This document shows positions 1-7,804 of a stretch of 64,000 nt of DNA, piece after piece. The stretch spans positions 1-64,000 of the forward strand of contig CAJTSR010000011.1 in assembly GCA_910579035.1 (NCBI GenBank), given 5' to 3'. The stretch's first letter is position 1. The number at the start of each line of letters is the position of its first letter. The notes beneath the pieces are model-generated. The model saw only the letters and a list, made by a program, of their open reading frames with translations, made no database searches and was not told the origin of the DNA. The stretch is from an uncultured Muribaculaceae bacterium (GTDB taxonomy: Bacteria; Bacteroidota; Bacteroidia; Bacteroidales; Muribaculaceae). Both the position numbers and the translations under genes were made by a program.

Positions 1-647
1 TTTTTCCTGCCACGCTTCTTCGGCTCTTTCTTCTCATCGGTCACTTCGGATACTTCATCATCAGTCAGAGCAGCCTCAGGTCTTTCTTCCTCCATTTCCT
101 CAATGACTGTGTCGGTAACCGGCACAATGCTTCCCATAGATTTCTGAATTTTTCGGAACTCCCGCCAATCTTCTCTTGTGCGGTGTCCGTTGACTATGCT
201 CATTTGGATTGTCACAAGAATCATAAAGCGTGCTTTTATACGGTCAGACAGACCGGTATCCTTGTCCTGTATCATTTCCTCGTTGTATGAAACGACAGTT
301 TCCCAGCTGTTGCCGAAATACATCCATGCCAGCATCGCAGGAACAATGGAGTCAGGCTTCTGCGACTGGAACCCATCGACAAGAGTAGAGGCTATGTCGG
401 CATCTCTCAAAAATTTCTCTATGGAATCCAGATCCTTAGGATTCTTCTCCGACATTTTAGCCATGACAACGTTGGCATATCCCGGAGCTGCTAACTGAGC
501 ATATTCAAATATCTGTATAAAACCGGAACGGTCGCGCCTGCTTACTTCCTCGGCGAAAGCGCAGTATTCCTCGCGGTGGGTGTCAAGCCACTCCTTGACC
601 ATTTCCTTGAATTTCTCGTGCTTGATTGTACGGGGTTTAATTTTCAT
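1..647 (-). CDS. Hypothetical protein, C-terminus cut by window edge
   Basis: The frame is open from an ATG at 645-647 to the window edge, giving at least 215 residues without a stop. The start MKIKPRTIKH is the first ATG. The N-terminal 150 residues look like a soluble helical domain with many charged residues and no signal peptide. The visible end turns acidic (EEMEEERPEA) and then very basic (KKEPKKRGRK), the kind of tail seen in nucleic-acid-binding or structural proteins. I do not recognise the family. It lies on the 3' side of tRNA-Phe, the side where elements integrated into tRNA genes normally sit, so it could belong to a separate element that continues to the left. That is inference only. 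Confidence 0.6.
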   Translation of the reverse strand, partial: MKIKPRTIKHEKFKEMVKEWLDTHREEYCAFAEEVSRRDRSGFIQIFEYAQLAAPGYANVVMAKMSEKNPKDLDSIEKFLRDADIASTLVDGFQSQKPDSIVPAMLAWMYFGNSWETVVSYNEEMIQDKDTGLSDRIKARFMILVTIQMSIVNGHRTREDWREFRKIQKSMGSIVPVTDTVIEEMEEERPEAALTDDEVSEVTDEKKEPKKRGRK

Positions 648-852
648 ATTGTGATGTAAACGGCGGGACTTCATTATCCCGCAATCTACAAACCGACAAC
701 CCGATTGAATGGTTCACTCGCCGTGCTTTATTAAAAAATGTGAAAAGATTTATCTTCCGTTCATTCAGTTGCGTCAAGGCTGGTTCAGCACCGTCCAAAC
801 GCCTCTCTCATAGGTAACTTTATAGGGAACTCGGTAAAATTAGAGTGAAAGT

Positions 853-893
853 AAAATCGCCAAGTAGTTGAATATCAACTACTTGGCGATTTT
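853..893. terminator. Perfect 19-bp inverted repeat, tRNA-Phe terminator
   Basis: Arms 853-871 and 875-893 are perfectly complementary around a three-base loop, and the arms begin with AAAA and end with TTTT. The hairpin lies just past the 3' end of tRNA-Phe on the minus strand, so it most likely ends that transcript. It is symmetric enough to work in both directions. Confidence 0.75.
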
Positions 894-898
894 GCAGG

Positions 899-971
899 TG
901 GTGCCACCAGGAATCGAACCGGGGACACAAGGATTTTCAGTCCTTTGCTCTACCAACTGAGCTATGGCACC
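899..971 (-). tRNA. tRNA-Phe(GAA)
   Basis: The minus strand from 971 folds as a standard 73-nt tRNA. The acceptor stem is GGTGCCA paired with TGGCACC, the D-arm contains AGCTCAGTTGGTAGAGC, the anticodon loop is CTGAAAA with anticodon GAA, and the T-arm contains GGTTCGATTCC. The discriminator base is A and CCA is not encoded (the next bases are CCT), so CCA must be added after transcription. A good promoter lies upstream and a hairpin downstream, so it is a single-gene unit. Confidence 0.97.
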
Positions 972-1002
972 TTTTGCGTATGCCCTTTCGGGTTTTGCGT
1001 TG

Positions 1003-1034
1003 CAAAGTTACGCATGTTTTTTTATCCCACCAAA
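1003..1034 (-). promoter_or_regulatory. tRNA-Phe promoter
   Basis: On the minus strand, TTTG (1034-1031) is followed after 20 bp by TAACTTTG (1010-1003). This matches the Bacteroidetes primary-sigma consensus TTTG-N19/20-TAnnTTTG. Predicted start is about 30 bp before the tRNA 5' end. Confidence 0.75.
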
Positions 1035-1249
1035 TTTTTCGGCATCTTTTTTTACTTTTTTTTCGCCCGGCTCAAACCAATACATCGATATTCATCTATA
1101 TTACAGGCATATATGCTCTATGTTTTTTTCGTCCAGCACATAACAATTAGCGGCATTAGCAAGGATTACTGTAAAAACTGTCATTTGAAAAGCCACGATA
1201 CAATCTGAGCCTATATAGATTAATACTTAATAAAGGCGAGAATGGAAGA

Positions 1250-1894
1250 TTATGAGATTCTGATGAGTCCTTTTACCAATGCTATATGGTAGATCGATTC
1301 TTTGGGTATTTCGAATGGTTCGTAATCGGGGTTTTCCGATACACAGGTCAGAGTGGAAATGCTTGATCCTCGTTTTATTTTTTTGATTATCACTCCCTGT
1401 GCTGTATCAAGAACGTATACTTTACCCCACTGGAAATATGGTGCCTCAAATCCTATATATTGGCATGCCACATAATCTCCACTGTAATAGCGAGGCTCCA
1501 TAGAATCACCGCACACCTGAATAACGAAGTCGGCTTTCAATCCAGGAATAATCAATCTTTCACATTCTGATTCGTGAATAGACATTTCACCAGACAAAAA
1601 TCCGGCCATTGCGTCGATCGGTATAAGAGGTATACTGTTGCCTTGGCTTAGAACCACGGGCATTGTTTCATTGGTATCGCAGAGCATGCTTCCCTCACCG
1701 GTCAGCAACCAATGCGCCGAATATTGGGGATAATTTTCAACTAATACCTCAATCCATTTTGTCTGTATGTCTGTGCCGTTGGCGATTGCTCTCGACAGCA
1801 CTCCTTTACTTGCTCCTAATGAGCGTTCTAACGCAGCGACAGTTATGCCTTCATTGTTTGCAATCTGCCGGAGGCGCGAAACTATTTTACACAT
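1250..1894 (-). CDS. S24-family (LexA/CI-like) transcriptional repressor of the tail locus
   Basis: This is a 214-residue protein with an N-terminal helix-turn-helix (about residues 17-45, ITVAALERSLGASKGVLSRA) and a C-terminal S24 peptidase domain (about 85-214). The self-cleavage signature is complete: a candidate Ala97-Gly98 scissile bond in DAMAGFL, Ser131 in CGDSMEPRY, and a Lys at 171/172 in GVIIKKIK. In LexA and CI this arrangement lets RecA filaments trigger cleavage after DNA damage. I placed the start at the ATG at 1894 because the leftward promoter lies just upstream at 1976-2006; a longer frame to 2005 would run through that promoter. It diverges from the tail genes and is the obvious candidate for their repressor. 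Whether it is SOS-cleaved is inferred from the residues. Confidence 0.88.
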   Translation of the reverse strand: MCKIVSRLRQIANNEGITVAALERSLGASKGVLSRAIANGTDIQTKWIEVLVENYPQYSAHWLLTGEGSMLCDTNETMPVVLSQGNSIPLIPIDAMAGFLSGEMSIHESECERLIIPGLKADFVIQVCGDSMEPRYYSGDYVACQYIGFEAPYFQWGKVYVLDTAQGVIIKKIKRGSSISTLTCVSENPDYEPFEIPKESIYHIALVKGLIRIS

Positions 1895-1941
1895 CGGTTG
1901 AAAATAATCATCTAATTTTTTTATAATTGATAATTTACATC

Positions 1942-2006
1942 TATATTTGCACCGTATTCCATGCGGAACGGTTGCCAAAGATACGAAAAAGCACGTTCCA
2001 AGCAAA
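1942..2006. promoter_or_regulatory. Face-to-face promoters over a dyad operator
   Basis: Leftward, TTTG (2006-2003), a 19-bp spacer and TATCTTTG (1983-1976) form a full promoter for the repressor gene. Rightward, TATATTTG (1942-1949) is a -7 element lacking a clear -33 TTTG. The two -7 boxes are placed symmetrically around 1962.5, which is also the centre of the dyad TTCC-ATGC-GGAA (1957-1968). A repressor bound there would cover both start sites. The remaining sequence up to 2265 shows no gene; the rightward transcript would have a leader of about 300 nt. Confidence 0.55.
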
Positions 2007-2265
2007 ATTTAAAATCAATCCGGGCAAATATAAAGACTCAAAAGCATAGTTTGAGAAATATTTTCCCATAAAAACCACCATTATAATATGAAAATAACGA
2101 CTGATACCAAGAAAAAGATAACATAGTGGCGTAAATTGAAAACTGCAACTCATACGCCATTAAAACAAATACATCAAGCATAAACCGATACGGCTTGAAA
2201 GCATATTGCATACCACTAATACATTAAAACTAAACCGCATAACCCTAACATTCATAAAAGAACCG

Positions 2266-2466
2266 ATGCAAGCACAGACAATTGGACCCACCAAGCCAGG
2301 TATAAGCTATCTAAAACGCGCCGCTGAAATCAACAACATTTATGATCGCCACGCTCCTTCCGGGCTTTCCAACAGAGAAATATGGCGTCGATACATATAT
2401 CCTTTGTATGGTGTGAGCGAGCGCACTTTCTACAACATTCTCAAGTCCTCATTAAGCAATAAATAA
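2266..2466 (+). CDS. Small HTH protein, candidate activator of the tail operon
   Basis: This is a 66-residue basic protein. Residues 33-60 (GLSNREIWRRYIYPLYGVSE and the following RTFYNILK) look like a helix-turn-helix. Similar short proteins accompany phage-like elements in Bacteroidales; I recognise the pattern but not a named family. The start at 2266 (MQAQTIGPTK) is preferred over 2206 because the added 20 residues look unstructured, but the longer form is possible. It lies first on the right side of the divergent operator and is followed by its own terminator (2527-2568). It is therefore a separate unit from the tail operon, which fits a regulator such as PrtN of pyocins. The activator role is inference. 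Confidence 0.65.
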   Translation: MQAQTIGPTKPGISYLKRAAEINNIYDRHAPSGLSNREIWRRYIYPLYGVSERTFYNILKSSLSNK

Positions 2467-2526
2467 AACCGAACAGATAAGACTCTGGCAACTACCGAAC
2501 ACGACCTTAACACACTCGCTATACTT

Positions 2527-2568
2527 ATCAGCGCCGCTATCCCGAAACGGACAGTGGCGCTGATTTTT
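2527..2568 (+). terminator. Terminator after the small HTH gene
   Basis: ATCAGCGCC (2527-2535) pairs perfectly with GGCGCTGAT (2556-2564) across a 20-base loop and is followed by a T run. It separates the HTH gene from the tail operon and implies that the tail genes have their own promoter between 2569 and 2762. Confidence 0.65.
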
Positions 2569-2619
2569 CTACTGCACAAGCTTTATGCAGCACATTACCT
2601 CCCCTCCCCAGCAAAGAAA

Positions 2620-2659
2620 GTGTGCAAGCGTTGCACACCTGTATGCAGGCTATGCACGC
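2620..2659. promoter_or_regulatory. Two tandem 19-bp palindromic TGCA boxes before the tail operon
   Basis: Box 1 is GTGTGCAAGCGTTGCACAC (2620-2638), with 8-bp perfect arms. Box 2 is GTATGCAGGCTATGCACGC (2641-2659). They start 21 bp apart, about two helical turns, and fit GTRTGCARGCNWTGCACRC. A looser third copy is TGCGTAAACTTGCA around 2684-2697. No TAnnTTTG box is seen between here and 2762, so the downstream promoter may depend on an activator bound at these boxes. The rest of 2467-2762 holds no convincing gene. Confidence 0.5.
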
Positions 2660-2762
2660 TTCTTTGGATATCAACCCTAAACGTGCGTAAACTTGCAAAA
2701 AAATTCAAGCCAACATCTGGCCTAAACATTTCATTTAATCACAACTCAAACAAAACAAAGTT

Positions 2763-3293
2763 ATGGAATCTCCTACAAAAACAATTGCCATCTGGCTCGG
2801 CGGAACTCTGGAAATCGCAGACACGCCGGAAGACGAATCGATGCCTACCACCGGCTTTTCAAGCATCGGCATCAGCAAACAGAAGCAGACCACCCTCGAG
2901 GCAAGCGAGGGAGAAACCTTAGAGCTTAAAGGCTCCGGAGGCAGAACCGTCGACATCGTGGAAACCGAAGGCGGATTCCTTCTCAAAACCGTTGTCATCA
3001 AGCCAACAGCTCTGTACAAGGCTCTCGGACTTACCGAAGACGATTACGACTCAAAGGGACGTATGAAAGTGAAGACCCATATAGTACAGAAGCGTAAGGC
3101 GATGCGTTTCATTCCTCTGCGTGTGGGCGCCATGGGTATCGAGGCACCAGTGACGCAGGTATCGTTCAAACCATCCGGATCCGAGGAGGAGGGCGATTCT
3201 GCCGAAGTGACATTCAAATTCATCTTCGGTGCCCAAAATTACTGGTACGAACGCTTCAAGCGCCTCGACGACACCGCTGAAACACCTGCTTAG
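2763..3293 (+). CDS. Tail-tube-like structural protein
   Basis: This is a 176-residue soluble protein rich in beta-prone segments, with no signal peptide. It is the first gene of the rightward tail operon and lies directly before the tail assembly chaperone and tape measure, the position of the major tail (tube) protein in siphophage-type tail modules. Residues 80-170 contain alternating hydrophobic/polar strands ending in FKFIFGAQNYWYERF. The start ATG at 2763 follows an A-rich leader (AACAAAACAAAGTT), typical of Bacteroidetes. The assignment rests on gene order more than on sequence; an unrelated structural protein is possible. Confidence 0.6.
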   Translation: MESPTKTIAIWLGGTLEIADTPEDESMPTTGFSSIGISKQKQTTLEASEGETLELKGSGGRTVDIVETEGGFLLKTVVIKPTALYKALGLTEDDYDSKGRMKVKTHIVQKRKAMRFIPLRVGAMGIEAPVTQVSFKPSGSEEEGDSAEVTFKFIFGAQNYWYERFKRLDDTAETPA

Positions 3294-3338
3294 CAGCAGA
3301 TCCCGCCTGAGAGTATCCTCACAAAGGTAAGGCTCGCC

Positions 3339-3363
3339 CGGGGTTCGAATCCCCGGCAGGCAA
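3339..3363 (+). other. tRNA-like T-arm and acceptor 3' strand
   Basis: CGGGG (3339-3343), loop TTCGAAT (3344-3350) and CCCCG (3351-3355) form a textbook T-arm. It is followed by seven bases where an acceptor 3' strand would be (GCAGGCA) and by an A. No matching 5' acceptor strand, D-arm or anticodon arm can be found upstream, so this is not a whole tRNA. It fills the 92-bp gap between the tube-like gene and the chaperone gene. Confidence 0.5.
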
Positions 3364-3385
3364 CAACCAAAAATCTACAGACACA

Positions 3386-3967
3386 ATGACAAGAACAGAA
3401 CAAAACGCAGCCCGTACAATATTGGGGCAATCTGTTGGCCAAGTAAATGTCGACGGCAGGACATATGATATACCCGCGCCGACAACAGCCACACTGATTA
3501 TGGTATCGGCACTCGCAGCAGAACTTCCAGAGTTTGCCACCTCTATTCCAAAAGAGGATATTGTGCCCACTGTACTGCGCACAGCCCGCCATTGCAATGC
3601 CTTAGGGCAAATTGCGGCAGTATTGGTACTCGGCGCCAAACGCATACGAGAAACACCATTTGCCACTGTCGAAAAATACCACAATGTGCGACGCTGGTCA
3701 TGGCTCCGACTGCGCAAGACAGAACGCGTGGCTACCACCAGACAGACAGTGGTCGAGCGCGATTATCTTGCCGGCAAAATACTGGCCGAAATGACATCGG
3801 AAGCACTACACGAACTTGTGGTTCGAATACTCGGAGAAGCGGGGATAGCCGATTTTTTCGTGCTTACCACTTCCCTCCGCACAAAAAGGCTTCTGGCTCC
3901 GACAAGGGAAGTGGAAACGACAGCATCTGGGCATTTGTCGGAAGTTGGGCTAAGTACCTGCAATTGA
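3386..3967 (+). CDS. Tail assembly chaperone, short (G-type) product
   Basis: This 193-residue product is read without frameshifting. It sits between the tube-like gene and the tape measure, the conserved place of the tail assembly chaperone pair (lambda G/GT) in long-tailed phages. The N-terminal region contains a segment seen in Bacteroidales phage proteins (residues about 28-40, TYDIPAPTTATLI). The C-terminal part has an ADFFVLTT motif. The FF codons of that motif form the slippery heptamer at 3853-3859. The reading frame ends at 3967, but the -1 frame stays open and has protein-like content up to the tape-measure start. In known systems the short form outnumbers the long one, and the two together coat the tape measure during assembly. 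Confidence 0.75.
   Translation: MTRTEQNAARTILGQSVGQVNVDGRTYDIPAPTTATLIMVSALAAELPEFATSIPKEDIVPTVLRTARHCNALGQIAAVLVLGAKRIRETPFATVEKYHNVRRWSWLRLRKTERVATTRQTVVERDYLAGKILAEMTSEALHELVVRILGEAGIADFFVLTTSLRTKRLLAPTREVETTASGHLSEVGLSTCN
3853..3859 (+). promoter_or_regulatory. Programmed -1 ribosomal frameshift site T_TTT_TTC
   Basis: The heptamer is TTTTTTC, read in the zero frame as gaT TTT TTC, a perfect X_XXY_YYZ site. After slippage both tRNAs re-pair fully. The -1 frame then runs open from 3859 to 4143 and ends in an ATGA overlap with the tape measure. Runner-up site A_AAA_AGG at 3883-3889 allows only imperfect re-pairing. Confidence 0.65.
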
Positions 3968-4143
3968 ATCCCGATACAATATTATACGACATTAGCCACG
4001 CCAACCTACTGCTCTACGGCAGGTGTGTAGCAGGATACGGAGATACCAACAATGACAAGAGCAAGGACTCACATACAGACAAACCAACCGACTACAGCAA
4101 TCCTGACAATTTCACAAACGCGCCAAAAAGAACAAGAATATGA
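3859..4143 (+). CDS. T-type extension of the tail chaperone, reached by -1 frameshift
   Basis: This reading frame has no start codon in a suitable place, but it adds 94 residues after the slippery site, for a fusion of about 252 residues. The content is protein-like: DSIWAFVGSWAKYLQLNPDT followed by ILYDISHANLLLYG, a pattern typical of the T part of tail chaperones, then a Lys/Asp/Asn-rich end (NDKSKDSHTDKPTDYSNPDN). Its stop TGA overlaps the tape-measure ATG (ATGA at 4140-4143), which suggests translational coupling and argues that the frame is really used. The exact slip point between 3853 and about 3890 is inferred. Confidence 0.65.
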   Translation, partial: RAYHFPPHKKASGSDKGSGNDSIWAFVGSWAKYLQLNPDTILYDISHANLLLYGRCVAGYGDTNNDKSKDSHTDKPTDYSNPDNFTNAPKRTRI

Positions 4144-7100
4144 ACAACGACACTCAAAAAAACAACCAAGAGCCAAGCCTCAACGCGACAGGAACCAAAA
4201 GCGACAGGCTACCTGAGGACAAGATCATAGTCGAATCGCAACCGACAAACGCAACAGAAGCATTCTATGCCTCTGCAGCAACCACATCGGCCGTACTTGG
4301 CAAGATTGCTGAAGAAAACAACAGAGCCATAGAGGCATTGTCGCTTAGATATAACCAGATTATATCCAAAGCGGAAGCCGGAACGCGTATGGAGGACCTT
4401 GCTTTGCATAACGACACCATAAACGTCATAGAGTCTGAAATCGAGAGCCGCCGCAGGCTTGATACACATATAACAAACACGAGATCTACGCTCGCTTCGC
4501 TTCTACAAGAGGCCGAATCCGCTGGCAAAAGTCTTGACATCCGGCAAAGCGATTTTGACATAAATGGTAATACATACGGCATAGAAAAGCTTACAGAGGC
4601 ATTTTCTGCAACCCAAAACGCAATGTCGCTTTTCAGATCTGAAAATAATGCAGTGCAGAATATTATAGGACAGATGCAGCAACTTATATCTATCGCCATC
4701 AGCCTACAACAAATCATCGATAAACTGGACAACGAGAGCGCTTTACGACTCAGTGTACTCGAGCGCCTCGAAACCTGGTGGGTTCATTGCATGTCAAAGG
4801 CAGCAGCGACCACCATAAACGACAATACTGCACCCACCACCAATGCCACACCGTCTATATTATGGCGCTCCGTGGGCATAGCCCTCAAATCCATACCCGG
4901 AGTAAACCAGATGACCGACATCATAAAATCTGCTACAAATGCAGCTATGATGCTCATACAACATACCGCAAACGCTACAGAGCACATCAGTCCTAAAGCC
5001 ACAGAATATAAGCGCGAAGCCACCCTTGGCAATCCGATGTACTACCGCCGGCTGATGCTTGAAGCCGAATCAAACGCCGACAATGATCTGCTCACCCCTT
5101 CTCAACGCAAGCAGGCTCAGAAAGACTACCATAATTACCGCAGACTTCACGAATCAACCCGCTTTTATGCTCCAATCTCGCAATCAACAACAGTAGCAGG
5201 TTCAGGACAAAATGAAACCGATACCAAACCTAAAGCCAATCTCGACCGATTGCGCCGTGCCTCGCAGTATGCCAACAACCTCGAGCAGACCCGCATTGAC
5301 ATAATGGCCGACGGTCCAGAAAAGGCCGAGCGACAGCTCAAGCTCGACAACCAATGCAAACAGGACGCACTATACTACCTAATGCAAGCCGATATCGAAG
5401 CCGAGGTGGCTCGCCAAAAGTCCCGATGGAATGACCACGAAGAAGCCGCAGCCCAAAATGCTGCCGCCAACGGTTTGGAATACCAAAAGAAACCGTTTTC
5501 AGAAGGAGTAATCGCGCAATATGTCTTAGTCCCGGGCGGCAACACCTCCAGAATTGATGCTGGTAATATTGACACACACCCTCTCGAAGCAATTCTCGCC
5601 CAATATGGACTATTACAAGATTTATTGGACATAAATAACCAAAAAAACCAAATCGAGCCACAAATCAAAGAAGCCCAGCAGGAACAGAGCGTAACAGACT
5701 TTATGGAAATGCCCGACGGGACCAACATAGGTCTTGCTTTCGGCGAAGTGTCAAAACTATCGCAAGACACAATCAACCAACTCATAGCCTATATGGAAAA
5801 ATATAGGCAAAATGCTGTGGAAACATTCGACACAAAGCATATCGCCGCATACGAAAAAGCTCTTGGCAATCTTTACATAGCCCGCTCCGACAAGTCTATG
5901 GAAAAATTCTCAGGGATAGTACCAGAGTATTTCAAACAGCGAAAAGTACTTGAACAACGCAGGAACAGTAATACCGCGATGGCCAACACCCTCAGTTCCA
6001 AGCAAGAATCCCTGAGGGTCCGCGCAACCACACTCCGCAATACCATCGACATAGAGAAGAAAAATGGAGCCGACACCCTATCAAGTGAAAAAGAACTTGA
6101 AAAAGTTAAGGACGAAGCCTCAAAGGTCGAAGAAGCTTTGCAAAACACCCGCAAAGAGGGCGAGCTCCTCAACGAAGAACTAAAATCAATCAATGATCCC
6201 AACAAACAATTCAAGGGAATTTGCGAAGGCATATCCACATTTGCAAGTCTTATAGGGAACGCGGCTTCAGAAGCCGGCAGCATGTTGGAAGCACTCGGCA
6301 AAGAAAAAGCGGCCAAGACAGCCAAGACAGTCGGAGAAGTGGCAAACTCTGTCAAATCAGTCGCCGACGGCTTCGCCAAAGGCGGAATAGTTGGAGGCAT
6401 AGCAACTGCGGCAGGCGAAGCGATGAAATGGATAGGCAAGATTTTCTCCGCCAGCGATGCAAGAAAGGAAAATATCATCAAACAGCTCCAAAAAGACATA
6501 GACTCGCTTCAAAAAGACAACGAACAACTCGAACGCCGCCGCAAAAATGAGTACTCCACCCAGAAAAGCAAAACGTACGATGAAGAAATCAGCTTTCTTG
6601 AGCAACAAAGTGAGCTTATAGACCAGCAGATTACCGAAGAACAGTCCAAGAAAAAGACCGATGACAATCGCGTGCAACAATGGCGCCAACAGATAGAACA
6701 AATCAATGAAACCATCGCAGAATACAAGGAAGCATCCATCGACGCTGTTATCGGCGAAAGCATTAGTTCGAGCATCGACAATTTCGCCTCTACCCTCGTA
6801 AACGCCTGGGGTACGGCCGCTGACAGTGCCGCCTCTGCAAAGGATATGGTACGCTCGATGTTGAGGCAAATGGTGCAGGAAGCTATGAAGACAGACCTCA
6901 CCGAACCGGTACGCCGATTACGCCAAATGATGGCAGAAGCTATGGACGACAATATTGTCACGGATCAAGAGCGGAAGCGTATAGAAGAGCTTGCCAGAAA
7001 GTTCGGCCAAAATATAAGAGAAAAATACGAATGGGCTGAAGACATTATGAATGAGCCCTCTGAGCAGCAGATCGCCACAGGAGGATATTCCGCGCAAATA

Positions 7101-7361
7101 TCCGAAGACACCGGCTCGGAAATTTCCGGATACCTCGCGGCCATCTTCCTTCAAAGCGACACTCGCAACAATCTTCTAAACGCCATCACCACTGACTTCG
7201 GCATTATGATGTCATATATCACAGCAGCCAAAGAAGAAGCCGCAGATACTCACGATCTCGCTTTCGCCATAGTTGGAAGACTTGAGGCAATCGAAAAAAA
7301 CACACACGAACTATACGAAATAAACGAAAAACTCAGAAAAATAGAACTGAACACAAGATAG
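4140..7361 (+). CDS. Tail tape-measure protein
   Basis: This is a 1073-residue protein following the chaperone pair, as tape measures do. It is mostly helical. There are long charged coiled-coil stretches (about 20-230, 560-690 and 780-870) and a glycine/alanine-rich amphipathic region at about 690-777 containing VADGFAKGGIVGGIATAAGE, the region that in this class inserts into membranes at DNA or ion passage. A second alanine-rich helix follows from about 877 (SIDNFASTLVNAWGTAADSA). If the usual 0.15 nm per residue holds, it predicts a tail of about 160 nm. The ATG overlaps the stop of the frameshifted chaperone, and the next gene starts two bases after its stop. No lysozyme or peptidase domain is evident. 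Confidence 0.82.
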   Translation: MNNDTQKNNQEPSLNATGTKSDRLPEDKIIVESQPTNATEAFYASAATTSAVLGKIAEENNRAIEALSLRYNQIISKAEAGTRMEDLALHNDTINVIESEIESRRRLDTHITNTRSTLASLLQEAESAGKSLDIRQSDFDINGNTYGIEKLTEAFSATQNAMSLFRSENNAVQNIIGQMQQLISIAISLQQIIDKLDNESALRLSVLERLETWWVHCMSKAAATTINDNTAPTTNATPSILWRSVGIALKSIPGVNQMTDIIKSATNAAMMLIQHTANATEHISPKATEYKREATLGNPMYYRRLMLEAESNADNDLLTPSQRKQAQKDYHNYRRLHESTRFYAPISQSTTVAGSGQNETDTKPKANLDRLRRASQYANNLEQTRIDIMADGPEKAERQLKLDNQCKQDALYYLMQADIEAEVARQKSRWNDHEEAAAQNAAANGLEYQKKPFSEGVIAQYVLVPGGNTSRIDAGNIDTHPLEAILAQYGLLQDLLDINNQKNQIEPQIKEAQQEQSVTDFMEMPDGTNIGLAFGEVSKLSQDTINQLIAYMEKYRQNAVETFDTKHIAAYEKALGNLYIARSDKSMEKFSGIVPEYFKQRKVLEQRRNSNTAMANTLSSKQESLRVRATTLRNTIDIEKKNGADTLSSEKELEKVKDEASKVEEALQNTRKEGELLNEELKSINDPNKQFKGICEGISTFASLIGNAASEAGSMLEALGKEKAAKTAKTVGEVANSVKSVADGFAKGGIVGGIATAAGEAMKWIGKIFSASDARKENIIKQLQKDIDSLQKDNEQLERRRKNEYSTQKSKTYDEEISFLEQQSELIDQQITEEQSKKKTDDNRVQQWRQQIEQINETIAEYKEASIDAVIGESISSSIDNFASTLVNAWGTAADSAASAKDMVRSMLRQMVQEAMKTDLTEPVRRLRQMMAEAMDDNIVTDQERKRIEELARKFGQNIREKYEWAEDIMNEPSEQQIATGGYSAQISEDTGSEISGYLAAIFLQSDTRNNLLNAITTDFGIMMSYITAAKEEAADTHDLAFAIVGRLEAIEKNTHELYEINEKLRKIELNTR

Positions 7362-7363
7362 CT

Positions 7364-7804
7364 ATGACACAGAGCGATATTATGACAAAGGTGGCACGCG
7401 CAGCCAAAGCCCTCGGCGCATGTGCAAAAACAGACTACGCCCAAAACATCGAATATATGGCTGAACTGTTTTTCTCCCCTCAGGGTCGTGAGTTCTGTCT
7501 CCGGCTCGGATATCCCGGTATCGAGCTATGGAGGGAAATCAAAACACACACACCGGACCTCGAGAAATTCGGTATATACGTAGATGCCGGCAACATTGCC
7601 GTCAAAGCCAATGAATTCTTGGCATTGATAGGCAATACATATGCCTCAGTAGAGGTATCGGGCTGCGATGTACTGCACCATATAATCGCTATGCACAAAG
7701 CCTTCGCCGTGGTGACTGCAACAGACCACGCAGTGATAGCAACCGAAGCCGGCGACGATTGCACTATCGAAATTAACACATATAACGGCAGCATAGCATT
7801 ATGA
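7364..7804 (+). CDS. Unknown tail-module protein
   Basis: This 146-residue soluble protein lies between the tape measure and the distal-tail-like gene. It carries a compact domain with the segment FFSPQGREFCLRLGYPGIEL (about 29-48) and a mixed alpha/beta second half (VYVDAG... AVKANEFLALIG). I do not recognise a named family. It starts two bases after the tape measure and its stop overlaps the next start (ATGA at 7801-7804), so all three are translated as one unit. Its position would suit a baseplate or tail-tip connector, but that is inference from order. Confidence 0.6.
   Translation: MTQSDIMTKVARAAKALGACAKTDYAQNIEYMAELFFSPQGREFCLRLGYPGIELWREIKTHTPDLEKFGIYVDAGNIAVKANEFLALIGNTYASVEVSGCDVLHHIIAMHKAFAVVTATDHAVIATEAGDDCTIEINTYNGSIAL

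Noticed and set aside
899..971. tRNA-Phe as the integration site of the tail island
   Set aside because: The tail locus lies on the 5' side of the tRNA, while elements normally join at the 3' end, and no copy of the tRNA 3' end is seen near 15.55 kb.
1663..1926. 87-residue plus-strand frame over the repressor
   Set aside because: Antisense of the repressor N-terminal half; no support of its own.
2554..2922. 122-residue frame overlapping the start of the tail operon
   Set aside because: It runs through the terminator and the palindromic boxes and overlaps the tube-like gene in another frame; composition is not protein-like.
3883..3889. A_AAA_AGG as the frameshift site
   Set aside because: The A-site codon would re-pair with a middle mismatch; T_TTT_TTC 30 bases upstream re-pairs perfectly.
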